Below are positions 16,957 to 25,000 of a DNA stretch of 64,000 nucleotides, piece by piece; the stretch's first letter is position 1; every line of letters begins with the position of its first letter. The stretch comes from Pseudonocardia cypriaca (lineage in GTDB: Bacteria; Actinomycetota; Actinomycetes; Mycobacteriales; Pseudonocardiaceae). A model generated the notes under the pieces. That model worked only from the letters and a program-made list of their open reading frames with translations, did not search any database and was not told the DNA's origin. The position numbers and the translations under genes were made by a program. The stretch spans positions 1,178,001 to 1,242,000 of the forward strand of contig NZ_VFPH01000001.1 in the NCBI RefSeq assembly GCF_006717045.1, read 5' to 3'.

Positions 16957-17622
16957 GTGTCCGGACTGGGGCTACCGCGCATTCCCCACCAGTCGCGCCG
17001 TGAGCTCGTGGTGCAGATCGTCCGCGAGGCGATCACCAGCGGGCGGTTGAAGCCGGGTGACCGGCTGGTCGAGGGGGACCTCGCCACCGAGCTCGGCACC
17101 AGCCGAGCACCGGTACGGGAGGCCCTGCGCCAGCTGGAGCAGGAGGGCCTGGTCGCCTCGTACCCGTACCGGGGCACCGAGGTGCTGGGTGTATCGCAGG
17201 ACGAGCTGGAGCAGGTCCTCGTCCCGATCCGGGTCACGCTGGAGCGCTTCGCCTTCGCCCGCGCGCTCGACCGGCTCACCGCCGAGGACCTGCAGCAGCT
17301 GCAGGTCCTGGTGGACGAGATGGAGACGGCGGTGCGCGATGGCGCGCCCGAGCGGCTCGCCGAGGCCGACATCCGGTTCCACGAGCTCGTCATCGACCGC
17401 TCCGGCCAGCGGCACTGCCTGCAGGTCTGGAAGACCATCCAGCCGAGGGTGCGGGCGTACTTCCGGCGTGACGCCCCGGCCCACGACGACCCGATGGGCG
17501 TGGCCAAGCAGCACCAGGAGCTGCTCGACGTGATCAAAGCCGGCGACGAGGCCGCCGTGCTCGACGCCGTGGAGCGCCACATCCACATCCACCTCGCGCC
17601 GCGGGCCCCCGATGCGGGGTAG
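16957..17622 (+). CDS. GntR-family regulator, FadR/FCD subfamily
   Basis: Regulator of 221 aa. The winged helix covers residues ~10-75, with REAITSGRLKPGDRLVEGDLA and GTSRAPVREALRQLEQEGLV. The C-terminal FCD domain contains ADIRFHELVIDRSG (metal/effector Asp and His) and a closing HIHIHL. I chose the GTG at 16957 because GAGGAGG stands 8 bases before it; a TTG at 16933 is in frame but has no such site. The stop overlaps the SDR start by 11 bp, so regulator and SDR are co-translated. It likely represses both arms of the locus through the palindrome at 16888-16907. Confidence 0.92.
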   Translation: MSGLGLPRIPHQSRRELVVQIVREAITSGRLKPGDRLVEGDLATELGTSRAPVREALRQLEQEGLVASYPYRGTEVLGVSQDELEQVLVPIRVTLERFAFARALDRLTAEDLQQLQVLVDEMETAVRDGAPERLAEADIRFHELVIDRSGQRHCLQVWKTIQPRVRAYFRRDAPAHDDPMGVAKQHQELLDVIKAGDEAAVLDAVERHIHIHLAPRAPDAG

Positions 17623-18400
17623 GACGGTCCTGGTCACCGGCGCCGCTGCCGGGATCGGCCGGGCGGTGGCGCTCGCGGTCGCCGCGAGGGGCGCCGCCGT
17701 GGTCGCCCTCGACCTGGACGCCGCGGCCGCGGACGTCGTCGCCCGCGAGGCGCGCGCGGCGGGGGCGCCCGCCGCGCTCGGGGTGGCCTGCGACGTGGCG
17801 TCGGAGCCGGCCGTGCTGGCGGCCTTCGACGCTGCCGATGCCATCGGCACCCCGGACGCCGTCTTCGCCAACGCCGGTATCGAGCAGAACGCACCGCTGG
17901 CGGAGTTCGAGACCGGTGCGTGGTGGCGGGTGCTGGAGGTGAACCTCGGCGGCGTCTTCCTGACCTGCCGGGAAGCGGTGCGGCGGCTCACCGCAGCCGG
18001 CCGTGGCGGCTCGATCGTCTGCACCGCGTCCCCGGCCGCGTTCGTCGGGTTCGCCGGTGGTGGCAACAGCGCCTACGCCGCTTCGAAGGGCGGGGTGGCC
18101 GCGTTCGTCCGCTCGATCGCCCTCGACTGCGCGCCGCAGGGCATCCGGGTGAACAGCGTGGTGCCCGGCGCCACCGAGACCGCGATGCTCCTGACCGGGG
18201 TGCCGGCCCGGGCGCGACCTGCCACCGCCGCACGCATCCGGTCGGCGGCTGCCGAGCAGGTGCCGCTCGGCCGGCTCGCCGGACCGGAGGAGATCGCGGC
18301 AGCCGTTGTCTGGTTGCTGTCCGACGAGTCCTCCTACGTCACCGGCACCCACCTCGTCTGCGACGGCGGCCTCATGGCCAAGAGCGCCAACGACTTCTGA
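17612..18400 (+). CDS. Short-chain dehydrogenase/reductase (SDR)
   Basis: Classical NAD(P)-dependent oxidoreductase (262 aa). The Rossmann glycine motif is TGAAAGIG (residues 9-16), with Asp at the end of strand 2 (VALDLD), which favours NAD(H). NAG follows near residue 90, the catalytic Ser in VCTASPA, and YAASK as the catalytic Tyr/Lys pair. The C-terminal SYVTGTHLVCDGG is typical. It probably oxidises a hydroxyl of the imported sugar or cyclitol, giving a keto group for the DegT-type PLP enzyme two genes downstream; that pairing is inference from the operon. Confidence 0.92.
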   Translation: MRGRTVLVTGAAAGIGRAVALAVAARGAAVVALDLDAAAADVVAREARAAGAPAALGVACDVASEPAVLAAFDAADAIGTPDAVFANAGIEQNAPLAEFETGAWWRVLEVNLGGVFLTCREAVRRLTAAGRGGSIVCTASPAAFVGFAGGGNSAYAASKGGVAAFVRSIALDCAPQGIRVNSVVPGATETAMLLTGVPARARPATAARIRSAAAEQVPLGRLAGPEEIAAAVVWLLSDESSYVTGTHLVCDGGLMAKSANDF

Positions 18401-18409
18401 GAGGAACGC

Positions 18410-18790
18410 ATGATCGGCTCCACGACCTGGGTGGTCGCGGACGGGTACATCCCGGCCACGAGCACCGGCCCCGCCCCGGACCTCACCAGCCACGAGAGCG
18501 TGTGCGTGCTCAACGCCGGCGACGCGGACGCCACCGTGCAGATCCACGTGCACTTCGCCGACCGGGACCCGGCGGGGCCCTACGTCCTCCGGGTGCCGGC
18601 CGGCCGCATCCACCACCAGCGGCTCAACGACCTGCGCCACCCGGAACCGGTCCCGCTCGGCGTGGACTACGGCCTCGTGCTGCGCAGCGACGTCCCGGTC
18701 GTCGTCCAGCACACCCGGCTCGACTCGCGCCAGCCGGCGAACGCGCTGATGTCGACGATCGCGTACGCGGCGCCGGGAGGCGGGCGATGA
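18410..18790 (+). CDS. Anabaena sensory rhodopsin transducer (ASRT)-family protein
   Basis: A 126-aa soluble beta-rich protein of the sensory rhodopsin transducer family (PF07100, recognised from memory). Hallmarks are WVVADGYIPATSTGPAPDLT, SHESVCVLNAGD, GPYVLRVPAGRIHHQRLNDL and the nearly invariant DVPVVVQHTRLDSRQPANAL. In Anabaena the homologue is a tetramer that couples to a rhodopsin and also binds DNA and possibly sugars. No rhodopsin gene is in this window. Here it lies between the SDR and the DegT-type gene (9 bp after the former, ATGA overlap with the latter), so a role in sugar metabolism or regulation is more likely than light sensing. The family call is strong; the function is unknown. 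Confidence 0.85.
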   Translation: MIGSTTWVVADGYIPATSTGPAPDLTSHESVCVLNAGDADATVQIHVHFADRDPAGPYVLRVPAGRIHHQRLNDLRHPEPVPLGVDYGLVLRSDVPVVVQHTRLDSRQPANALMSTIAYAAPGGGR

Positions 18791-20091
18791 GTGCGGCGAC
18801 GCTGCCCGCCGTGCTCGGCGGGCCGCCCGTGGTCACGGCGGCGAACGACCCCGCATGGCCGAGCGCGGGCGCGCTCGAGACGGCCGTCCTCGGCGAGATC
18901 ACCGACGGCGGGCAGTGGGTGGGGTACGACAACCATCCCGCTCGGTGGCGGGCCGTGCTCGAGCAGGTGGTGGCCGACACCACCGGCTACCGCTACGGGG
19001 TCGGCCAGCCCAACGGAACCCTGGGGATCGCGAGCGGTCTCCGCGCGCAGCTGCTGGCGAGGGGTGAGCGGTGGGCGCGCGGTCGCGACCAGGTCCTCGT
19101 CGCCGACCTGACCCACGCGTCGGCCCACCACGGTGTCCTGCTGGGCGTTGCGGCGCAGCTGGGACGCGCGCCCCGGCTCGTGCCCGTTCCGGCCAGGCTC
19201 GACGCCACCATGGACGAGGCCGTCGTGGCCGAGTACCTGGCGCAGCACGCCGACCGCGTGCTCGCGGTCGTGCCGGCGACGATGTACGGCAACTTCGGCG
19301 CGATCGACCGGATCGTCGCGCTGGGCCGGGAGCACGACGTGATCGTCCACCACGACAACGCCCTCGGCGGGGCCGCGCGGTACGACGGCGAGCGGGCCCT
19401 CACCGCGTCGATCTCCGGGCAGGGCGGTGGCAAGGCGGCCCCCTCGAGCGAGGCCGGGATGACCGTCACCTCCGATCCGCACATCGCCGCGCTGCTGCGA
19501 GCCGACACCGACTGCGGTCACGGACCCGGTCGGCTCGACCCGATCCCGTTCGCGGACCTGGAGACCATCGCGGCCGGGAACCAGCGCCTGGGCGAGCAGT
19601 CCGCGGGCCTGTGGCTCGTGCAGTGGCTGCGTGCGTTGCACGCCCGGTTGCAGGCGCGGGAGAACCGCCGCCTGATCGGCGAGCTGGTCTCCGGGGGCGG
19701 GGTGCTGCCTCCCGGAGTGCTCTGGAACCCGCCGACGGACGCCGAGTACCCGCCGTTCTTCTGCCTCTACCTGTCCTGCCTCGACGCCCTGGAGGACGAG
19801 CTCGGGCTCGGTCCGAAGGACCTGCGCGTCGCGCTGTGCGCCGAGGGGATCTGGGCGGAAGGCGGCTTCACCCCGACCCACCAGGACCCGGCGTGGCGGC
19901 ACTGGGCCGATGGTCTCGAGCTGCCGTACGAGGGATCGGCTCGCGTGTTCGACCGCGCGCTCTTCGTGCACACCAAGTTCCTGCGCGACCCGCAGTTCCC
20001 GGGTTGGCTCAGTGAGATATTCGAGCGGGTCATGGCGCACAAGGACGCCCTGCGCGGGCTCGGGGAGAAGGTCCCCGCGACGACGTGGTGA
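18787..20091 (+). CDS. DegT/DnrJ/EryC1/StrS-family PLP-dependent protein
   Basis: Fold-type I PLP protein (434 aa) related to sugar aminotransferases and dehydratases. The N-terminus LGGPPVVTAANDPAWPSAG is characteristic, as is the cofactor Asp region VIVHHDNALGG. The probable Schiff-base lysine is in SISGQGGGKAAPSSEAG. The GQGGGK segment is unusual: most members have a shorter SF-x-x-x-K turn. The long C-terminal region (WAEGGFTPTHQDPAW) is an extension often seen in catabolic members. Its ATG overlaps the ASRT-family stop, so it ends the GntR operon. It could add or remove an amino group on a keto-sugar or keto-cyclitol produced by the SDR; that step is inference. Confidence 0.85.
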   Translation: MSAATLPAVLGGPPVVTAANDPAWPSAGALETAVLGEITDGGQWVGYDNHPARWRAVLEQVVADTTGYRYGVGQPNGTLGIASGLRAQLLARGERWARGRDQVLVADLTHASAHHGVLLGVAAQLGRAPRLVPVPARLDATMDEAVVAEYLAQHADRVLAVVPATMYGNFGAIDRIVALGREHDVIVHHDNALGGAARYDGERALTASISGQGGGKAAPSSEAGMTVTSDPHIAALLRADTDCGHGPGRLDPIPFADLETIAAGNQRLGEQSAGLWLVQWLRALHARLQARENRRLIGELVSGGGVLPPGVLWNPPTDAEYPPFFCLYLSCLDALEDELGLGPKDLRVALCAEGIWAEGGFTPTHQDPAWRHWADGLELPYEGSARVFDRALFVHTKFLRDPQFPGWLSEIFERVMAHKDALRGLGEKVPATTW

Positions 20092-20132
20092 GCGCTGCGT
20101 TCGGCTTCGACAGACCTCGGCTCCTCGGCTGA

Positions 20133-21134
20133 TCACAGTGTCGCGGGCAGACCGAGCCATGGCTTGTCGGCGGCGCCGAACCCGGTGAGCTCGGCGATCT
20201 TCCCGTCGACGATGTGCAGTACTGCGATGTTCAGCAGGCGGAACTCCGGGTCGTCGGGGGTGCGGAGGTACAGCGCGGCGGCGGGCATGCGGTTGACGGT
20301 CGTGGGGATGCAGCGCCAGTCGTCGTAGCCGGGCTGGAAGAGCCCACCGCGGACCCAGCCGTCCACCGCGGACTCGGCTGTGCTGGCCGAGGCCCCCACG
20401 GGCAGCATCGCGAAGCGGAGGTCGTCGCGCAGCAGGAGCATCAGGCCGTCGACGTCGTTGCGCTCATGGGCTTCGATGTACGACTTCACCACGGCGCGCT
20501 CGTCGTGCGACAGCTCGTGGGTGGCGGGGCTACGCCAGTCGAGGCGGCGGTCGGGCAGTTGCTCGCGCATCGTCACGCGCGCCCGCTGCAGCGCGCTGTT
20601 CACCGACGCGAGGCTGAGCTCGAGCGCGTCGGCGGCCTTGCTCGCCGGCCAGCCGAGAACGTCACGGAGGATCAGCACCGCCCGCTGCCGAGGCGGCAGG
20701 TACTGGACAGCGACGATGAACGCCAGCTCGATGGTCTCCCGCGCCACTGCCGACTCCTGCGGGTCCTCGGGGAGCGTCCGGTCGGGGTAGGGCTGCAGGT
20801 ACCGCAACTCCGCGGTCGCGCCCGGCACCTCGACCGGTACGGGTGTGCGGTCGTTGCGCTTGTCGAGGAAGTCGAGGCAGGCGTTCGTCGCGATCCGGTA
20901 CAGCCAGGTCCGCAGGGTCGCGTGGCCTCGGAACGACGCGCGCTTCTTCCACGCTCGCAGGAACGTCTCCTGAGTCAGGTCCTGGGAGTCCTCGTAGTTC
21001 GCGAGCATCCGGTAGCAGTGCACCCGTAGCTCGTGCCGGTAGCGCTCCGTGAGAACCGCGAACTGTGCCGTGTCCTCGGAGCGGGCCGCCGCGATGAACG
21101 CGGCCTCGTCGGCACCCAGCATTTCGTCGGTCAT
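20133..21134 (-). CDS. ECF sigma factor with SnoaL-like C-terminal domain (SigG type)
   Basis: Alternative sigma factor of 333 aa. Region 2 covers roughly residues 20-90 (YRHELRVHCYRMLANYEDSQ, DLTQETFLRAWKKRASFRG, LRTWLYRIATNACLDFLDKR). Region 4 is LPPRQRAVLILRDVLGWPAS followed by LSLASVNSALQRARVTM. The last ~130 residues form an NTF2/SnoaL-like domain (VVKSYIEAHERNDVDGLMLL). Members with this extra domain (SigG and related groups) are thought to be controlled by it rather than by an anti-sigma factor, and none is encoded here. It is divergent from a DHFR-like reductase that may be its target. Confidence 0.9.
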   Translation of the reverse strand: MTDEMLGADEAAFIAAARSEDTAQFAVLTERYRHELRVHCYRMLANYEDSQDLTQETFLRAWKKRASFRGHATLRTWLYRIATNACLDFLDKRNDRTPVPVEVPGATAELRYLQPYPDRTLPEDPQESAVARETIELAFIVAVQYLPPRQRAVLILRDVLGWPASKAADALELSLASVNSALQRARVTMREQLPDRRLDWRSPATHELSHDERAVVKSYIEAHERNDVDGLMLLLRDDLRFAMLPVGASASTAESAVDGWVRGGLFQPGYDDWRCIPTTVNRMPAAALYLRTPDDPEFRLLNIAVLHIVDGKIAELTGFGAADKPWLGLPATL

Positions 21135-21286
21135 GGTCGTCGATCCTTCCTCGGGAGCAAGGGGTCACCGGAACCGACGACGTGGTGCCGGATTTCTGAT
21201 CGGTGCGGCAGCCGGTCGTGCACCGATGAGAATCCCGCGCCGTGCCCGTCGGTACGCGGTGAGACCGACTCGAGGAGGCATACACG

Positions 21287-21853
21287 ATGCGCAAACTGAT
21301 CTTCGGCATGAACGTGACCCTGGACGGCTACATCGCGGCGCACGGCGACGACATCGGCTGGAGCGTGCCGAGCGACGAGCTGTTCCAATGGTGGAGCGAC
21401 CAGGTGGGGGCCACCAGTCTGGCGCTGTACGGGCGCAGGCTGTGGGAGACGATGAGCTCCTACTGGCCGACCGGCGACCAGCTGCCCGACGCAGGCCCGG
21501 CGGAGATCGAGTTCGCGCGCCGGTGGCGGGACACGCCGAAGGTGGTGTTCTCATCGACGATCGACGAGGTCGACTGGAACACCCGCCTGGTCACCGGCGA
21601 CCCGGTCGCCGAGATCACCCGGCTCAAGGCACAGGACGGCGGCCGGATGGACATCCACGGCGGGGCGACGCTGGCCGGGGCGGCCGTGCGAGCCGGACTC
21701 GTCGACGAGTACGCGCTGGTCACCCAGCCGGTCCTGGTGGGCGGCGGCACACCGTTCTTCACCGCGCTCGACAGCTGGGTCGACCTGAACCTGGTGGAGA
21801 CGCGGAAGTTCCCCGGCGGCGTGGTGCTGACCCGGTACGAGACGAGGCGGTGA
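21287..21853 (+). CDS. Dihydrofolate reductase-family (RibD C-terminal-like) protein
   Basis: A 188-aa protein of the RibD C-terminal/DHFR superfamily, usually NADPH-binding and of unknown substrate. It starts KLIFGMNVTLDGYIAAHGDD, then has LALYGRRLWETM, DTPKVVFSS and the nucleotide-loop IHGGATLAGAAVRAGLVDEY. GAGGAGG stands 9 bases before the ATG. It is divergent from the SigG-type sigma factor across 152 bp, an arrangement often seen for an ECF factor and its target; regulation by it is inference. It is not a housekeeping DHFR, since it lacks the usual N-terminal ..WGxxGxLPW segment. Confidence 0.88.
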   Translation: MRKLIFGMNVTLDGYIAAHGDDIGWSVPSDELFQWWSDQVGATSLALYGRRLWETMSSYWPTGDQLPDAGPAEIEFARRWRDTPKVVFSSTIDEVDWNTRLVTGDPVAEITRLKAQDGGRMDIHGGATLAGAAVRAGLVDEYALVTQPVLVGGGTPFFTALDSWVDLNLVETRKFPGGVVLTRYETRR

Positions 21854-22246
21854 TCGCGATCGACGAGGTCGCGGAAGCCGCTGCGGAGGGGCGGCTGCGG
21901 CGACCTCGTCGGACCTGCCCATGAGCCTGGTCCCGACCTTCGTGCGCGGACGCGGTGAACACGGCGGAGCAACCGCCAACCGGTCCTCCACCCCACCCCC
22001 GTGGCGGCGCGTTCCGCGAACTCCGCCGCCGACGCCCGCCTGACGCGTCGGGTGCCGTTCGCGCCGATGCGGCCGGCGATGCCCTCCGCGGCGACGCGGC
22101 GCAACCGTCGGCCGCCGGCCGCATACTGCTGGGCTCAGCTCTGGGCGAGCTTCAGGTGCCGGTGGCATACGGTCGATCGAAGCGGCCCAGCGCCGTGGAG
22201 GTGGGGGCGTCCCGGACGCACGAGGTGGAGTGGGGGGTTCGGTTCG
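21854..22246. other. Gene-free stretch, 393 bp
   Basis: I find no convincing gene, RNA or repeat here. Open frames exist in several phases but read as Arg/Pro/Ala-rich antisense-type sequence. It probably carries the promoter of the Ser/Thr kinase gene that follows. Confidence 0.5.
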
Positions 22247-24052
22247 GTGCGGGAGCTGCGGGCTGGCGAACCGCTGGCCATCGGCCGCTACCGGATCGTC
22301 GGGGTGATCGGCGCCGGCGGCATGGGCCGGGTGTTCCTCGGTGTGAGTCCCGACGGGCGGCTCGCCGCGATCAAGCAGGTCCTGTCCACCTTCGCGGAGG
22401 ACCCGCAGTTCCGGCAGCGGTTCGCCCAGGAGATCTCGGCCTCCAGGAAGGTGTCGGGCGCGTTCACCGCCGCCCTGATGGACGCCGACCCCCACGCCGA
22501 GGCCCCCTGGCTCGCATCGGTGTTCGTCCCCGCCCCTGCCCTCGACACCGTCATCAGGACCCACGGGCCCCTGCCCGAGTCGGCGTTGTGGCGGCTCACC
22601 GTCGGCCTCGCGATCGCCCTGCAGGAGATCCACCGGGTCGGGCTCATCCACCGCGACTTCAAACCCGGCAACGTCCTGCTCACCGACGACGGCCCGCGAG
22701 TCATCGACTTCGGCATCGCCCACGCCGTCAACGACACCGCACAACGGCTCACCCAGACAGGCGCCGTCGTCGGGTCCCCCGCGTACCTGTCCCCCGAACA
22801 GATCGACAACCGGCCTCTGACCCCCGCCAGCGACGTCTTCGCCCTCGGCGCCATCCTCACCTACAGCGCCACGGGCTACAGCGCCTTCGGCGACGGCCCG
22901 GTGCCCGCGCTGATCTACCGCATCGCCACTGCCGAACCCGACCTCACCGGCGTCCCACCCGATCTTCGGCCGATGATCGCCGCCTGCCTCGACAAGGACC
23001 CCACCCGCCGGCCCACGACACAACAGCTGCTGCACCACATCGGCCCGCTCGACCCCGCCGGTGACTGGCTCCCCGCCCCCGTCCACCACATGATCTACAG
23101 CCGCGCAGAGGAAGCACGGCGCCTCAGCCGCACCCCCACCCGCACCCACCCCGGGATGTCCACCGACCCGGGCAACTACCCGGGGGCGACGCCGGACACC
23201 GGCACCCCGACGGTTCTTCCCGGCTCGTACACGCCGACGCCCACTACCGGCAGGTCGGCTCGTGTACCCGAGCAGGCCGCACCGCCGGCGGGACGGCCGC
23301 GCCGTGCCCGGATCGCTGCCACGGTCGGGGCCGCGATCGGGGCGGCCGCCGCCTTGACCGCCGCACTCACCCTCTGGCCTGCCGAAACCGACCCGGAGGA
23401 TGCGGCCGCGTTCGTGAGCGCGATCACCCCCACGGGCCCACCCGCGGGGTTCCGCGTCGACGACGACTCCAACACCCCCGAAATCGACGGGGCACCCGGC
23501 GACCCACTCCAGATCGACCGATCACGCTCCTACTTCGGATGCGACGTCGAGGCCGACCCGCCGCTGCCGGCCGAAGCCGGCGTGCTCGCCGCCACCAACT
23601 CCCGGTATCGCGAAGACGTCGGCCCACAACCCGACCGCTTCCGCGATTCCGTCTTCTACACGGTTGCCTACCTCGACGCTCCCCACCACGACACCATCAT
23701 GAGCCAGATCCGCAGCCGCATCGGCGACTGCCGCACCGAGGTCCCCGTCGGCTTCACCACCGTCCGCTTCAGCAACAACACGTTGTCCGGAGCCGACGAG
23801 CACGTCGGCTACATCGCCAACCTCCCTCCCACCACCAACTTCGCCCAGTTCCCTCCCCAGGTCGGCTCCTGCGAGTTCGCCCGCGTCGACGCCATCGTCG
23901 TCCGCGCCTGCGCCCTGGTCAGCAACGAGCGGGTCAACATCCTCCCCGGCTTCGACTCCACGGACGCCGAAGACAACCGCCTCCGCTCCACGACCCGCGC
24001 ACTCCTCGAACCCCTCATCGACGAAGCCCGCCGGCAACAAGCCGACGAGTGA
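22247..24052 (+). CDS. Membrane-anchored Ser/Thr protein kinase
   Basis: Eukaryotic-type kinase of 601 aa. The kinase domain spans roughly residues 13-270: glycine loop GVIGAGGMGRVFLG, ATP lysine in AAIKQV, catalytic loop IHRDFKPGNVLL, DFG in VIDFGIAHAV, and SPAYLSPEQ as the activation-segment end. A Pro/Thr-rich linker and one transmembrane helix (ATVGAAIGAAAALTAALTLW, near residue 370) lead to an extracellular domain of ~210 residues with several cysteines. It has no PASTA repeats, so the sensed ligand is unknown. The GTG at 22247 fits the usual distance to the glycine loop; the frame remains open upstream with low-complexity sequence. The catalytic loop has Phe where Leu is usual (HRDFK). 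Confidence 0.88.
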   Translation: MRELRAGEPLAIGRYRIVGVIGAGGMGRVFLGVSPDGRLAAIKQVLSTFAEDPQFRQRFAQEISASRKVSGAFTAALMDADPHAEAPWLASVFVPAPALDTVIRTHGPLPESALWRLTVGLAIALQEIHRVGLIHRDFKPGNVLLTDDGPRVIDFGIAHAVNDTAQRLTQTGAVVGSPAYLSPEQIDNRPLTPASDVFALGAILTYSATGYSAFGDGPVPALIYRIATAEPDLTGVPPDLRPMIAACLDKDPTRRPTTQQLLHHIGPLDPAGDWLPAPVHHMIYSRAEEARRLSRTPTRTHPGMSTDPGNYPGATPDTGTPTVLPGSYTPTPTTGRSARVPEQAAPPAGRPRRARIAATVGAAIGAAAALTAALTLWPAETDPEDAAAFVSAITPTGPPAGFRVDDDSNTPEIDGAPGDPLQIDRSRSYFGCDVEADPPLPAEAGVLAATNSRYREDVGPQPDRFRDSVFYTVAYLDAPHHDTIMSQIRSRIGDCRTEVPVGFTTVRFSNNTLSGADEHVGYIANLPPTTNFAQFPPQVGSCEFARVDAIVVRACALVSNERVNILPGFDSTDAEDNRLRSTTRALLEPLIDEARRQQADE

Positions 24053-24291
24053 GGTCCGAACCGCCCGGAGCGTGGTCGAGAAGATCAACCCGAGGCGTGG
24101 AGGGTGCGCGATCGGGTAGCGCGGCAGCGCTGGTCAAGACGGTGTCGCGCACCTCCTCGTCGAGCGAGACGAGCAGGGCCCGCGGGTGGCGCCGGTCGGC
24201 CGCGCGGAGTGTCCGGCAGCAGTCGGCGAGGCTGCGTTCCCAATGCTGCGGGTCGAGCTGCGGTTGCGGGCGGTCCGCGGAACCCGGACCG

Positions 24292-24396
24292 GCGCCGCTC
24301 GCCCCGTCCTTCTACCTGGGGGCCGGCGCGGCCGTGAGCCTGGTGGTGCTGCTCACGGCTGTGCGGGAGACAGGGGCGCAACCGCTCGCCCGGTGA
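24292..24396 (+). pseudogene. Remnant of an MFS transporter C-terminus
   Basis: A 34-codon open stretch ending in TGA reads APLAPSFYLGAGAAV, then a hydrophobic helix and VRETGAQPLAR. This looks like the last helix and tail of an MHS-type MFS transporter (compare ...LLPETRGRPL endings). Upstream codons in the same frame do not resemble a transporter, so only the 3' scrap remains. The surrounding 24053-24457 region holds no other recognisable gene. Confidence 0.4.
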
Positions 24397-24457
24397 GCAG
24401 GCGCACGGCGCCAGGCCCTCGCCGCTTCCCCGGTCTCGCGCCGCGAATCCTGCGTCG

Positions 24458-24721
24458 TTACCGGCGCTCCCTTTGCACGTCATCGATGGCGGTGCACAGC
24501 AGGCAGGGTGGTCCGTCGGGCGCGACCATCGGGCCCGGCGCGATGGCCTGCCCGCAGATCGCCCGGACCAGGCCGCCGGGCCGCGAGGAGGCCGCCGCGA
24601 GTTCGACGTCGGGCACCTCGTGCGCGTGGTGGTCGATGGTGCAAGTCACCGTCACGGTCGCCGGCGGTATGTGGAGTCGGGTCTCGGACGAACGGGGGCT
24701 CGGTTCGTCGGTGACGGTCAT
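24458..24721 (-). CDS. Small actinobacterial hypothetical protein with a CxxC pair
   Basis: An 87-aa protein with acceptable actinobacterial codon use. Its C-terminal half, RAICGQAIAPGPMVAPDGPP followed by CLLCTAID, resembles short hypothetical proteins common in Pseudonocardiaceae and relatives, with one Cys in AICGQ and a CxxC, a possible metal site. The ATG at 24721 (MTVTDEPS) is chosen; another ATG lies at 24730. I cannot assign a function. It is transcribed away from the AlkZ-like gene. Confidence 0.5.
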   Translation of the reverse strand: MTVTDEPSPRSSETRLHIPPATVTVTCTIDHHAHEVPDVELAAASSRPGGLVRAICGQAIAPGPMVAPDGPPCLLCTAIDDVQRERR

Positions 24722-25000
24722 GAGATCCACAGTGTGCGATCACGGCGTGCAGATGCAAGGCGAGGATGCAAGAACGCCCGGGATGAGCAGTGGCCGGTCG
24801 ACGCCGTCACCGCTCGCACACGCCGGATCACCACATGGCCCAACCACGGATTCACGAGATGTCACATCGTGTCGGTGGCCAGATCTACACTCCCGCCCCG
24901 AACCGTTGGGGAGAGTCCGCATGACCATCGACCGGCTCGCCGGCGTCCGGGACCGCGAGGATCGGCCGACCGACCGAACCCAGCCCGCCGGGGGGCAGCG

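Noticed and set aside
20092..20132. Terminator between the converging DegT-type and sigma-factor genes
   Set aside because: The 41-bp gap has no convincing hairpin followed by a T-run.
18667..20160. Minus-strand open frame opposite the DegT-type gene
   Set aside because: The plus strand carries the PLP-protein motifs and the operon overlaps; the antisense translation has none.
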